Shown in pieces: positions 25,788 to 34,343 of a stretch of 64,000 nucleotides of DNA. The translations under genes were made by a program, and so were the position numbers. Numbering within the stretch: position 1 is the stretch's first letter; every line of letters starts with the position of its first letter. Source of the DNA: Micavibrio sp. (GTDB taxonomy: Bacteria; Pseudomonadota; Alphaproteobacteria; Micavibrionales; UBA2020); the NCBI GenBank assembly GCA_028283745.1, contig JAPWJZ010000007.1, forward strand, positions 62,001-126,000, read 5' to 3'. The notes beneath the pieces were generated by a model. The model was not told the DNA's origin, did not search any database, and saw only the letters and a list, made by a program, of their open reading frames with translations.

Positions 25788-26948
25788 TTAAATGGACGGT
25801 GGTTTGTGGCCGGGGGCTGGTTTCTTCTCCGCCATTTTATCCCGCTGGCTGCGGTATTTTTTCACAAAATCGCCGATTGCGGCGGGCACTTTTGGTTCTG
25901 CCGTCTGCACAATCATGTTTTGCAGCGTGCGGTGGCCGGCTTCACTGCTGTCGATTTTTTTGAAGGCATCAAGGGCTTGCTGCACCCGTTCCTTGAACAC
26001 GGCTTCGGTGCTGTCAAAGTCGCCCTTGCCCTTGTTCATCAGGTCGTACAGGCCTTCCGCGTGCAGCACGTGGCATGAGATCTGGCATTGCAGGACGAAT
26101 GATTCATATTCCTTCGTGTCAACGCCGTAAGCCTTCAGCTGGCGCAGGGACGCCGACGCAATTTCGAGCAGGCTGTCTGCTTCATCAATCAGGTCGCCCT
26201 TGCCAAGCTCAAGGTAAGTTTTGCAGTATTCCTGCAGTTTTTGTTCCGCCTGCGCGACATGGTCAACAAAGCGGTCCAGGACCGCAAGAGCGCGAAGGCC
26301 GGCAAGACCGGTATCGTAATCATCCTGCCGTGCGGCCTTGGTGAATTTATCCAGCAAAAAGTGGCTGTTCGGCAGCTTGCTGGCGGGGCCGTTGTTGTCA
26401 AACTCATCGGCGGGGCGGGCAAGGTGGCTGTTGGCCCGTGCAATATCTTCCTGCGCAAACGTGCCGCCAAGAGGCAGGGCGGCGGCATCCGGCCGTGCGT
26501 GCGGCTTGCCTTGGGTATCAAAAATATAACCTTCCCGTTCCGCAAAGGCGCGGAAGTGGACGAAGCCCATGGCCTCGCCATCCGGGTACAGGGTATTGAA
26601 GGCCGCGGGCTTGGCTTTGCATTCTTTTTCAAAGGCGTCCAACAGGCCCACGGCATCCTTGAAGGTCGTCTTGGCCTTTGCCTGATGCACGCGCGTAGTC
26701 GTCTGTTTTTTGATGCTGTAGAAAGAGTCCATGCTGGTCGTCACGACCCTGGAAACAGTCCAGGTTTTTTTGACCGGATCATCAAGGTGCGCTTCAAGGT
26801 GCTGGAAGGTAATGACGTTGTCTTTGCCCTTGGTGCTGTACGTCTCGCTCGAGAAATAAGTACCGAAAAGCGGGTGCAGAACCTTGGGTGCAGCAGGGGG
26901 TTGCGGCGGCTGATTTTCGTCAAGGCTGTTCTTGTCCTGATCGCGCAT
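25788..26948 (-). CDS. Hypothetical protein, mostly helical
   Basis: 386 residues from ATG 26948, chosen because AAGGA lies five bases upstream; ATG 26981 and a non-ATG start at 27032 have no ribosome site. The N-terminus is Pro-rich (NQPPQPPAAPKVLHP), then a mixed domain with VITFQHLEAHLDDPVKK, and the second half is helical (DRFVDHVAQAEQKLQEY). The end, PAPGHKPPSI, is disordered. No signal peptide or membrane helix, so probably cytoplasmic. No family recognised. Confidence 0.55.
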   Translation of the reverse strand: MRDQDKNSLDENQPPQPPAAPKVLHPLFGTYFSSETYSTKGKDNVITFQHLEAHLDDPVKKTWTVSRVVTTSMDSFYSIKKQTTTRVHQAKAKTTFKDAVGLLDAFEKECKAKPAAFNTLYPDGEAMGFVHFRAFAEREGYIFDTQGKPHARPDAAALPLGGTFAQEDIARANSHLARPADEFDNNGPASKLPNSHFLLDKFTKAARQDDYDTGLAGLRALAVLDRFVDHVAQAEQKLQEYCKTYLELGKGDLIDEADSLLEIASASLRQLKAYGVDTKEYESFVLQCQISCHVLHAEGLYDLMNKGKGDFDSTEAVFKERVQQALDAFKKIDSSEAGHRTLQNMIVQTAEPKVPAAIGDFVKKYRSQRDKMAEKKPAPGHKPPSI

Positions 26949-27258
26949 CGGGGTCCTTGAAAGCAGCGGTGAATCCAGCATTGGAAAATTTACGGAATGA
27001 ATATTAATAACAGACCCTGCCGAAAGGGTCAATTTTGAATAATTACCCTTTGTTTACAATGGTGTTATTGCTGTTAACCTTCTTAAGCTAATCAGACCCT
27101 AGAATAGGTTTATATCACTTAAAGCTTAGAAACCGGCAGGCTGCGCCACCCTTTTACAAGGGGTTGCGGGATACCGTTTTCAAGCCCTTATAGAACGAGG
27201 TTACGCATAGTCCTTTAAACACGAAACAGAGGGCGTGCCGCAAGGTACGTGTAGGCGC

Positions 27259-27600
27259 ATGACAGATCATATCGATAGCAGCAAGCCGCCCGTGGGGCCG
27301 CCCCAGGAAGATGATAAAGTTTCGGTGATTACCGTCAACTTCAAGGACGGGCACATCATTTCAAAAGTCCAGTTCGACGGCGAAGGGGGCATACCCAAAT
27401 TCCTGCGCGACATGGCCAAATTCGCCAAGCAGACGAATGTAAAATCCGTGGTCATCATGACCATCAACAACGAAGAACATGTTGACTGGGTGCATATCGC
27501 CGATTCCGAGCATCATCTGGCGCTTGCGGCCCTGTGCCTTGACGACATCAAGGATGATTTAAAGTCGGTCATTTTTAAAGAAGAGGGCGCTGAAGATTAA
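27259..27600 (+). CDS. Hypothetical small protein, unknown function
   Basis: 113 residues from ATG 27259 (a GTG at 27235 would add eight residues). It alternates short strands (KVSVITVNFKDGHIIS, VKSVVIMTINNEEHVDW) with a helix (FLRDMAKFAKQTN), giving a compact alpha/beta look. HHLALAALCLDDIKDDL closes it. No transmembrane or metal motif. The stop is two bases from the convergent gene at 27602. Confidence 0.55.
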   Translation: MTDHIDSSKPPVGPPQEDDKVSVITVNFKDGHIISKVQFDGEGGIPKFLRDMAKFAKQTNVKSVVIMTINNEEHVDWVHIADSEHHLALAALCLDDIKDDLKSVIFKEEGAED

Positions 27601-27601
27601 T

Positions 27602-28267
27602 TTACGGATGCGCGGGCTGCGCAGCCGGTTTTTGTTGCGCAGCAGGTTTTTGCGGCGTGACGTTTTTGTATTTGTTCATCCAGTCGTCGCCATTGGTGCC
27701 GTGCCGTATCACGCGTGAATCGTAGCTGGGTTTTGCCTTCGGCTGGCGGGGCTTGGCGGCGGCGTTGAAATCATCCACGTGCTTGTATTTCTCTTTCCAG
27801 TCGACGGGCGGCTTTGCCGACGTCGGCGGCGCAACCACAACGGGTGGCTGTGGTGTTTGCACCTGCGGTTGTGCCTGCGGTTGCGGCGCAGGAATTTTTT
27901 CAGGCGCGCGGCGGTGATAGCCGCTGTCATCCTGCTGGCGGTTGTAATCGTGGTCGTGGGTTGTGGTGTTCGGGTAATTATCCGTGGGGTAATTCGTCGG
28001 CTGCTGTTGTTGTGGCGCGTTGCGGTTCGCTTCTTCAAGCGCATGCATCACAATAACAAGGCCTTGGCCGATTTTCTGCCAACGTTCGTGATGGCGTTGC
28101 GCTTTCTGCGCTTCCGTCCAGCTGGAGCTGTCTTGCCCCCAATCCGCATCCACCGCGCGGTCAAGCGTATAGCCGCCAACAAGCATGCTGCCGGCAAGCG
28201 CAAGGCCGACCATCAATTTCTTGATGGGCTTCAGCCGCGAAAACTTGTCAATCATCATGCCAAACAT
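27602..28267 (-). CDS. Membrane-anchored Pro/Gln-rich hypothetical protein
   Basis: 221 residues. One N-terminal membrane helix (IKKLMVGLALAGSMLVGGYT) is followed by a helix (AQKAQRHHERWQKIGQGLV) and a long low-complexity region rich in Pro, Gln and Asn (NAPQQQQPTNYPTDNYPNT, then many PQ/QP repeats). The end has KYKHVDDFNAAAKPRQPK and KYKNVTPQKP, a repeated K-Y-K-(H/N)-V motif. Probably an envelope protein. No enzymatic motif. Confidence 0.5.
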   Translation of the reverse strand: MFGMMIDKFSRLKPIKKLMVGLALAGSMLVGGYTLDRAVDADWGQDSSSWTEAQKAQRHHERWQKIGQGLVIVMHALEEANRNAPQQQQPTNYPTDNYPNTTTHDHDYNRQQDDSGYHRRAPEKIPAPQPQAQPQVQTPQPPVVVAPPTSAKPPVDWKEKYKHVDDFNAAAKPRQPKAKPSYDSRVIRHGTNGDDWMNKYKNVTPQKPAAQQKPAAQPAHP

Positions 28268-28465
28268 GGGGGAATAATCTCTCCAGAATCAAAAACGCAT
28301 GGCAAACCGCCATGGCGCGGGATAATGGCACATTGCCATTTCTTCTGTAAATTAAAATATGCAACTACATGGATTTAATCAATAAATTCATACGTTATTT
28401 ACGTTGCCCGCTTATAGATAGCGGCGTGGTATATAACGGGCTGCAATTTATTTCCGGGGATCGGC

Positions 28466-29695
28466 ATGCAGGCAATCATCGACATTTTTTCCGCGTTACA
28501 TGCGAATACCACGCTGGTCTTCGGCCTGTTTTTACTGTGCGGCGTTTGCGGCGGCATGGTGGCAACGCGCATTAAATGGATGCCGACGATTACGGCCTTC
28601 ATGCTGCTCGGCTTTATCATTGGCCCGCATTGCCTTGGGTTGATTACAACGGAAATGCTGCATGCATCGCAGGTGCTGACGCAGATTGCACTGGGGCTTA
28701 TTTTATACAAGCTCGGCAACATGCTGCACCCGCAGGCCATGCTGAAGTCGCGCAAGCTGATGATGTCATCGCTGTTTGAAACCCTCTTTTCCTTCATGCT
28801 GCCTTTTTTGCTGATGCTTGCCTTCCATTACGACATTGTGCTGTCGGCGCTTATTGGCGCCATTGCGGTATCTTCATCGCCCGCAGTATTGGTGCATGTC
28901 TCCGAAGAACTGGGTGCGAAGGGGCCGGTGACGGACAGGGCAAAATCACTGGTCGCGCTTAACAACCTTTTTTCCTTCATTATTTTTTCCGCCGTGATTC
29001 CCTTTGCACTTGTCGGCGCGGACCAAGGGCTGGATGAAGTTTTGGCGCTGCCGCTGTACCGGTTGCTGGGTGCGGGTGTCATTGGCACGTGCGTTGCGTG
29101 GCTTTCCATCCGCATGTCGCGGTCGCTGCATGTGCGGGAACAGCATTACCGCTTCGCCATCGTCATCGGCAGCGTGATGCTGACAATCGGGCTGTGCGGT
29201 ATGCTGAATATGTCGGCACTGCTGGCGCCGCTGGTGCTGGGCATCGCCACCCGCTGGTTTGAAAGCGCCAAGCATAACCTGTCACGTATTGGCCTTGGGG
29301 AAGGCGGCGACCTTTTTTATATCGTTCTTTTTGTTATGGCGGGCGCGAAGATTGACCTTGTCGGCCTGTGGTCGCTGGGTTTGCTGCCGTTGTGCCTTGT
29401 GCTGGTGCGCAGCTGCGGAAAAATTTCAGGCATTTTCCTCTCGTCTTTCTATACACAGTTCGAGCGTCCACAGCTGACGGCAACATCGCTGCTGTTGATC
29501 CCCATGGCGGGTATGGCTATCGGCCTTGTGGCGACGACGACAAACATGCTGCCGGAAATCGGCGCGAAAATTTCCACGATTGTTTTTGCGATGGTGGCGA
29601 TATTTGAAACCGTCGGCCCGTTTGCTGCCGCCCATGCCTTCAAGGTTTGCGGCGAAGCCGATGAAACCGAGGAAGAGGGGACATCACCCGGTTAA
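28466..29695 (+). CDS. Cation:proton antiporter (CPA2 type)
   Basis: 409 residues with about twelve membrane helices. The CPA2 pattern is visible: MLLGFIIGPHCLGLI, IALGLILYKLGNM, AIAVSSSPAVLVHVSEELG with the polar helix, and LVLGIATRWFES. Members of this family exchange Na+ or K+ for protons in the inner membrane. There is no KTN regulatory domain at the end, so it is the short form. The ion cannot be told from the sequence. It ends with a four-base overlap with the convergent gene. Confidence 0.85.
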   Translation: MQAIIDIFSALHANTTLVFGLFLLCGVCGGMVATRIKWMPTITAFMLLGFIIGPHCLGLITTEMLHASQVLTQIALGLILYKLGNMLHPQAMLKSRKLMMSSLFETLFSFMLPFLLMLAFHYDIVLSALIGAIAVSSSPAVLVHVSEELGAKGPVTDRAKSLVALNNLFSFIIFSAVIPFALVGADQGLDEVLALPLYRLLGAGVIGTCVAWLSIRMSRSLHVREQHYRFAIVIGSVMLTIGLCGMLNMSALLAPLVLGIATRWFESAKHNLSRIGLGEGGDLFYIVLFVMAGAKIDLVGLWSLGLLPLCLVLVRSCGKISGIFLSSFYTQFERPQLTATSLLLIPMAGMAIGLVATTTNMLPEIGAKISTIVFAMVAIFETVGPFAAAHAFKVCGEADETEEEGTSPG

Positions 29696-30039
29696 TCCCG
29701 CTTTTGTTCCTGATGGAAGCTATGGATGATACGGTGGAAGACGGGCGCAAGGATGATACCCATGGATGTCACTATCCACAGCCCGCTGAACAGCGCATAC
29801 AGCCCTGCGAAAATTTTTCCGCATTCGGTTTTCAGCGTATCTACTTCGCCCATGCCGCCCAAAATCATCGAGGCGTTGAGGAATGAATCAATCCAGTTGA
29901 GGCTTTCAAGGTAGTGATAGCCAATCATGCCCACCGCCAGCGCAACGCTGGTGGCCGCGATGGCAAAGGACACATGACGCGACAGCCGCGAAAAGAAAGC
30001 GGGGCGAGAAATGACAGGACTGGATTTGCTTTCATACAT
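29692..30039 (-). CDS. Small two-helix membrane protein, unknown function
   Basis: 115 residues. A first hydrophobic helix (VSFAIAATSVALAVGMIGYHY), a re-entrant-looking central part (LESLNWIDSFLNASMILGGM), and a second helix (FAGLYALFSGLWIVTSMGIILAP) ending HRIIHSFHQE. The layout, with a conserved loop between two helices, recalls a small family of ion-channel-like bacterial proteins, but no selectivity motif is evident. Function open. Confidence 0.55.
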   Translation of the reverse strand: MYESKSSPVISRPAFFSRLSRHVSFAIAATSVALAVGMIGYHYLESLNWIDSFLNASMILGGMGEVDTLKTECGKIFAGLYALFSGLWIVTSMGIILAPVFHRIIHSFHQEQKRD

Positions 30040-30283
30040 ATTATAACCAGTATCAAATCAACGCCGTGCGCACAAGCCACTGCGTCTTGTCATAAACAAA
30101 AAGCGCTGCGCTGGTGCGGTTTAACAAAGGTTTAATGCAGCGCAAATAAACCACCAATAAAACACCTGTTCGCAGTGCTAAAGCGTTTGACCAATCGGTG
30201 CAGTAGTGTTGAAATTTCATAGCGTCTGCACTTGAAGGGGCGCTTCACAGGTTTTCACTTAAAAGTTTTCAATGGAGAATACG

Positions 30284-30829
30284 ATGAAAAAATCAAACGC
30301 ACTTGCTGCAGGTCTTTTCGCCGCAATGCTTGCCGTTTCCGGCAGCGCCTTTGCCAACCACATGGACGGTCATGACGGCGGCAAATGGGAGCATAAAAAA
30401 GGCGGGGAACATTGCATGATGGGCGAAAAGCTTTCGCCCGAAGAAGGCAAGCTTGTACATGAAGCCATGGAAAAATCCCATGCCACGAACGAAAAAATCG
30501 GCAAGGAAATGTACGACCTGCACGTGAAGCTGGATGCACAGCTGAAGGCCCAGAAGTTTGACAAAGCGGCCTTCCTGTCTACCTACGATAAAATCGCAGC
30601 ACTGCATGGCAAAATGGAGCGCAACCGCGCCGCTGCCTTTGCGGATATCGCCGGCGGTTTGTCGCCGGAGCACCGCATGCATGCGGGCATGATGGTTGCG
30701 GGCGGCATGCCGCACAACGGTATGCACAACGGCATGCATGAAGGCCATGGCGGCATGGAAGCGCATGAAGGCATGCAGCATCATGCTGCGCCCAATGGCC
30801 AGCAGCGCGACTTCCGCTATAATGACTAA
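30284..30829 (+). CDS. Periplasmic CpxP/Spy-like protein with His/Met-rich tail
   Basis: 181 residues from ATG 30284, which has GGAG seven bases upstream; ATG 30272 would overlap it. Signal peptide MKKSNALAAGLFAAMLAVSG...FA. The mature N-terminus (NHMDGHDGGKWEHKKGGEH) and the end (a run of GMHNGMHEGHGG and GMQHH) are strongly His and Met rich and probably bind copper or other metal. The centre (SPEEGKLVHEAMEK, AALHGKMERNRAAAFADI) resembles the helices of Spy/CpxP-type chaperones. A stand-alone gene with its own terminator. Confidence 0.65.
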   Translation: MKKSNALAAGLFAAMLAVSGSAFANHMDGHDGGKWEHKKGGEHCMMGEKLSPEEGKLVHEAMEKSHATNEKIGKEMYDLHVKLDAQLKAQKFDKAAFLSTYDKIAALHGKMERNRAAAFADIAGGLSPEHRMHAGMMVAGGMPHNGMHNGMHEGHGGMEAHEGMQHHAAPNGQQRDFRYND

Positions 30830-30846
30830 TTTCTACAGAACTTAAA

Positions 30847-30886
30847 AAAACGGCCCTTTCCTGCAACGGAGGGGGTCGTTTTTTTG
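30847..30886 (+). terminator. Rho-independent terminator
   Basis: A 13-bp stem (AACGGCCCTTTCC with GGAGGGGGTCGTT, with three G-T pairs), six-base loop and T-tract, starting about 18 bases after the stop of the CpxP/Spy-like gene. A-tract on the other side makes it usable on both strands. Confidence 0.8.
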
Positions 30887-30950
30887 TGGAACGTTCAGGC
30901 GCGCTTCTTTGTTTATTACAAAGAACCCTTATAAATCAGGAGAAGCGCGC

Positions 30951-31304
30951 ATGCAAAAAATTGGACGCGAAGAGCTAAAAAAACGCATTGATTCAAAAGA
31001 AGATTTCCTTCTTATCGAAGCCTTGCCTGAAGACAGCTATAACACCGGTCATATTCCCGGCGCCCTGCAGATGGTGCCTGAAAAAATTCGTCAGGGCGGC
31101 GCAAACCTGCCGGCGGATAAAGCCACGCCCATTGTCACATATTGCGGCAGCGCCGAATGCCCCAAATCGCGCATGGCAGCCGAAGCGCTAGAAGAACAGG
31201 GTTTCACCAATGTTTCCGCCTACGAGGGTGGTAAAAAAGACTGGGAAGGTGCGGGCTTACTGCTTTCCATGGAAAAAGCCGCCGGGGAGCAATACCACTA
31301 CTAA
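30951..31304 (+). CDS. Rhodanese-like sulfurtransferase
   Basis: 117 residues, a single rhodanese domain. Start at ATG 30951 with AGGAG upstream; the earlier in-frame start has no ribosome site. FLLIEALPEDSYNTGHIPGAL is the usual first segment. The active loop is YCGSAECPKS with the catalytic cysteine at position about 76. Such single-domain proteins move sulfur or act in redox. It is followed by a perfect terminator. Confidence 0.85.
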   Translation: MQKIGREELKKRIDSKEDFLLIEALPEDSYNTGHIPGALQMVPEKIRQGGANLPADKATPIVTYCGSAECPKSRMAAEALEEQGFTNVSAYEGGKKDWEGAGLLLSMEKAAGEQYHY

Positions 31305-31326
31305 AACAGCACGCTTATTATCCTTT

Positions 31327-31365
31327 AAAAAGAAGGCCTTGGTTTACCCCAAGGCCTTCTTTTTA
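31327..31365 (+). terminator. Rho-independent terminator
   Basis: AGAAGGCCTTGG and CCAAGGCCTTCT form a 12-bp perfect stem with a six-base loop and a TTTTT run, about 20 bases after the rhodanese stop. Confidence 0.9.
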
Positions 31366-31434
31366 TGTGCCAGGCTTGATATTATGAAAATAATGAGATA
31401 ATATCTTCCATCGCTCCATAACGCGCAGGAAATA

Positions 31435-32724
31435 ATGGCCCGCTTCAGAACCTTTCTCGCCTTTACCTTCATCGCTGCGGCGATTGGCGTCGGCTATGCA
31501 ATGTATGACGATATGCAGGGCGAGGCGACATCACCCCCAGCGCCCAACCCGCCTGAACTGGTTGTGCCGCCACAGCCGCCGCCCGCAAACGATGCAGATG
31601 CGCCCTATGTCAGCAAGCGGGGCGATGCCGAAGTATCCTCCCGTGCGCTTACGGCTGGTGAAGCACTGCTGGCCAAAAACCTTTTCGGCGATATGCTGGA
31701 TGCCGGTAAGGTGCGCGTCCACTTCTACGCTGATAGCGACCGTAATTACGCGTCTGATGTTAAGCCGAGTGACAAAAATAATATCGAAGTTTACGGCGGC
31801 GATAATTTTTCCGACGATTACAGCCGCGATGCCAATATCACCCGTTTCGGCGGCCTTGTGTATGAACTGACGCACCTGATGCAGAACCAGCGCGGTAACC
31901 ACTGGCAGCACGGCGATGTGGAGGGTGAGGAATATCCGCTCGACAGCCGCTATATCTTCCAGAATTACGGCTTTGCGCAACAGCGCGCCATCATGGAAGA
32001 TTACGCCCGCCGTTTTTTGCATGAAGACCGCAAAACCCGTTACCTGCCGAGCCAATATGGTTCCGACCGCAGCGATACCGACCCGTTTCTGAAAGCTCTG
32101 GTCGAAGACGCTTTTCCGGGCGCGAAAAATGCGCGCATCAATTTTTCCAATATCGTCACGCGCGACATGACAGCTGGTGAAGCCGCCATCATCTCCGGCA
32201 TTTTCGGCCGCGAGATTGATACATCAAAAGTCAAGGTGCGCAATCACCCTGAAGAATACAGCGACGTTGCAGGCACCGTTTCCGACGGTGGCGGCGCGGA
32301 TTTTTGGGGGAAATCGCAGGGTGCGGCCGACTACAGCAAAAGCGATGCCTGGCACCTTTCCATTTTCGTGCATGAAATGACGCACGTATGGCAAAACCAG
32401 ACCAACTGGAGCAATACGGTCATGGAAGCTCAAGTATACAGATATCCGCTAGAGGTCAAATACAAGTTCAATGACTTCTCCATCGAACAGCAGGCCGCCA
32501 TGATGGAAGACTACACCAGTGTCTATTTGCGCAAGGCCGAGCCGCGCTGGCTGGAAGACGTTTACGGCAGCGATTACCGCACGAAATTGCCGCTGCTGAT
32601 AAAGACGGTTGAAGACAGGTTCCCCGGCGCAAAAGCACTGCGTGAAAGCTATGACCAGAAACAGCAGGTATCGCAGCAGGCGGTAATAATCAGGCCAAAG
32701 GCGCTACGCACCGCCCTCGGCTAA
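31435..32724 (+). CDS. Anchored protein with two HExxH-type (vgr-related) repeats
   Basis: 429 residues. A hydrophobic N-terminal helix (FLAFTFIAAAIGVGYAMYD) is an anchor or signal. Then two copies of the same domain follow. Copy 1 (about residues 60-210): LTAGEALLAKNLFGDMLD, VYELTHLMQNQ, FAQQRAIMEDYARRFL. Copy 2 (about 240-400): MTAGEAAIISGIFGREID, VHEMTHVWQNQ, IEQQAAMMEDYTSVYL. Copy 2 keeps HExxH, while copy 1 has Tyr in place of the first His. The fold resembles the so-called vgr-related or DUF4157-like proteins of alphaproteobacteria. Probably periplasmic. The end overlaps the convergent exporter gene by 21 bases. Confidence 0.65.
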   Translation: MARFRTFLAFTFIAAAIGVGYAMYDDMQGEATSPPAPNPPELVVPPQPPPANDADAPYVSKRGDAEVSSRALTAGEALLAKNLFGDMLDAGKVRVHFYADSDRNYASDVKPSDKNNIEVYGGDNFSDDYSRDANITRFGGLVYELTHLMQNQRGNHWQHGDVEGEEYPLDSRYIFQNYGFAQQRAIMEDYARRFLHEDRKTRYLPSQYGSDRSDTDPFLKALVEDAFPGAKNARINFSNIVTRDMTAGEAAIISGIFGREIDTSKVKVRNHPEEYSDVAGTVSDGGGADFWGKSQGAADYSKSDAWHLSIFVHEMTHVWQNQTNWSNTVMEAQVYRYPLEVKYKFNDFSIEQQAAMMEDYTSVYLRKAEPRWLEDVYGSDYRTKLPLLIKTVEDRFPGAKALRESYDQKQQVSQQAVIIRPKALRTALG

Positions 32725-33582
32725 ATCCGGCTTTTCGCGGGATGACATGACGCTGCCGGCAGAGGCTACAATAACCAGCGCAACGGCAGCCCACTGCAGC
32801 GATGTTAAATATTCCTTCAAAATAATCAGGCCGGAAAGCGCGCCAACGGCAGGCTCAAGACTCATCAGAATGCCAAATGTTTTTGCGGGCAGCTGCTTCA
32901 GCGCGAACATTTCCAGCGAATAGGGCAGCGCGCTTGAGAGCGCGGCGACGCCCAAAGCCAGTGGAAGAGCCTGCCAGTTGAACAGTGCAAGGCCATTGGT
33001 CGTAAGGCCGACGGGGACGGCGATAAGCGCCGCAATCATCATGCCGTAGCTGACAGCAATGCCGCCCTGCAGGCCACGCCCCGCGCGTTTGCCAAACAGA
33101 ATATACCCCGCCCAGCATGCCCCCGCGATAAAGGCATAAAGAATGCCGATGGGGTCAAGCGCGTTTGATAGATTCCCCAGTGGCAGAATGCATATAATTC
33201 CCGCAATGGCGCATATTGCCCACACAATATCCAGCGGGCGGCGGGATGCCAGCAATGCGACCGTTAACGGCCCCGTGAATTCAAGCGCAATGGCAATGCC
33301 CAGCGGAATACGGCTGATGGAAAGATAGAAAAAACAATTCATGATGCCAAGGGCCGCGCCATACGGCAGCACCAGTTTTGCTTCCTCCCAGCTCAGCCTG
33401 CGCTGCCACGGGCGAAACACCGGCAGCAGGATGCAGGCGGCGAATAAAATACGCAGGGCGGTTGTGCCCGTGGGGCCGATGAGGACGAAAACCTGCTTTG
33501 CCAGCGCCGCCCCTGTCTGGATGGAGACGACGGCTGCAAGCACGCATGCAACTGCCCGCATATTACCTGTGGCGGCTTTCAT
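32704..33582 (-). CDS. EamA family transporter (RhtA-like)
   Basis: 292 residues with ten predicted membrane helices in two EamA repeats (VFRPWQRRLSWEEAKLV between helices of the first; FGILMSLEPAVGALSGLIIL and QWAAVALVIVASAGSVMS in the second). The motif SLEPAVGALSG before the last two helices and the general pattern resemble the threonine/homoserine exporter RhtA. Substrate not certain. It is an inner membrane exporter of the drug/metabolite superfamily. Confidence 0.8.
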   Translation of the reverse strand: MKAATGNMRAVACVLAAVVSIQTGAALAKQVFVLIGPTGTTALRILFAACILLPVFRPWQRRLSWEEAKLVLPYGAALGIMNCFFYLSISRIPLGIAIALEFTGPLTVALLASRRPLDIVWAICAIAGIICILPLGNLSNALDPIGILYAFIAGACWAGYILFGKRAGRGLQGGIAVSYGMMIAALIAVPVGLTTNGLALFNWQALPLALGVAALSSALPYSLEMFALKQLPAKTFGILMSLEPAVGALSGLIILKEYLTSLQWAAVALVIVASAGSVMSSREKPDLAEGGA

Positions 33583-33610
33583 GGTGCGAAGTTGCTTTCA
33601 ATATACCCGG

Positions 33611-34264
33611 TTAAAAAGCCGCGTTGCGCGGGGCTGAAGCGGCGGGCGGTTTGGGTGCCCGCGTATCGTTGGCAGGCGCGGGGGGATTTGCCGTTGCGGC
33701 CGCCGTGAAAGGGAGGTGCAGCGGCGGTTGCGTTGCAAGGCTGCTGCCACCTGCTGCTTCCGGCGCAGGTATGGTGGCGGTTGCCGCTTTATCCTTCGTG
33801 GGGAAGAAGTAATAGCCGCGTGTGCCTTTGTTAATGAGCGGTGCCGCCACCAGCAGCGCGGGCCAGAACGGCGTGCCGATAATGGCGAGAGGAAGCTTTT
33901 TCAAGGTCTGGCGAAAGCCGTTTTTAAGGCCCTGACGAAAAAAGTCTTTGCCAGTTGTCATGGCCGGTTTATTCAGCACAGTCTTTCCGACTTCAAGCTG
34001 GCAATGGTTGTCGCGGTCCATGGCATAGCCCAGCACGTTGGCGATTGTGATGGAGGCCGCAATGCCACCCAGCAGCGAAACGCCCCAGACGGGCAAGGTG
34101 AGAAAACCGATGGTTGCGCCAATAATTCCCAGTGCCGTACCGGCGGTAAGGGCGCGGCCTGCGTGCTTGCCGCGCTCGAACGACTGGCGCAGCGGTTCGG
34201 GCGTTGCCCAATAGGCGCTGACGTCATTGTTTTCTGCGGGGATTACTGTCGTATTGGTTTCCAT
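33611..34264 (-). CDS. Hypothetical membrane protein
   Basis: 217 residues. Two hydrophobic segments near residues 45-80 (ALGIIGATIGFLTLPVW and LLGGIAASITIANVLGYAM) form a hairpin in the membrane. An amphipathic helix (GLKNGFRQTLKKLPLAIIG) and an Ala/Pro/Thr-rich tail follow. It starts 80 bases from the response-regulator operon's end and lies downstream of the EamA exporter in the other direction. No family recognised. Confidence 0.5.
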   Translation of the reverse strand: METNTTVIPAENNDVSAYWATPEPLRQSFERGKHAGRALTAGTALGIIGATIGFLTLPVWGVSLLGGIAASITIANVLGYAMDRDNHCQLEVGKTVLNKPAMTTGKDFFRQGLKNGFRQTLKKLPLAIIGTPFWPALLVAAPLINKGTRGYYFFPTKDKAATATIPAPEAAGGSSLATQPPLHLPFTAAATANPPAPANDTRAPKPPAASAPRNAAF

Positions 34265-34343
34265 TTTTGGCCATCCGTAACGATGAAAAAGGTATGCAAA
34301 ATTTAGGCCGCGCCGTGAAATATGTCAATATAGGGCGTTTGCC

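Noticed and set aside
30713..30760. GGCATG-rich repeats near 30.7 kb as a possible DNA repeat array or CRISPR
   Set aside because: They are codons for the Met/His/Gly-rich tail of the CpxP/Spy-like protein; spacing is irregular and there are no spacers.
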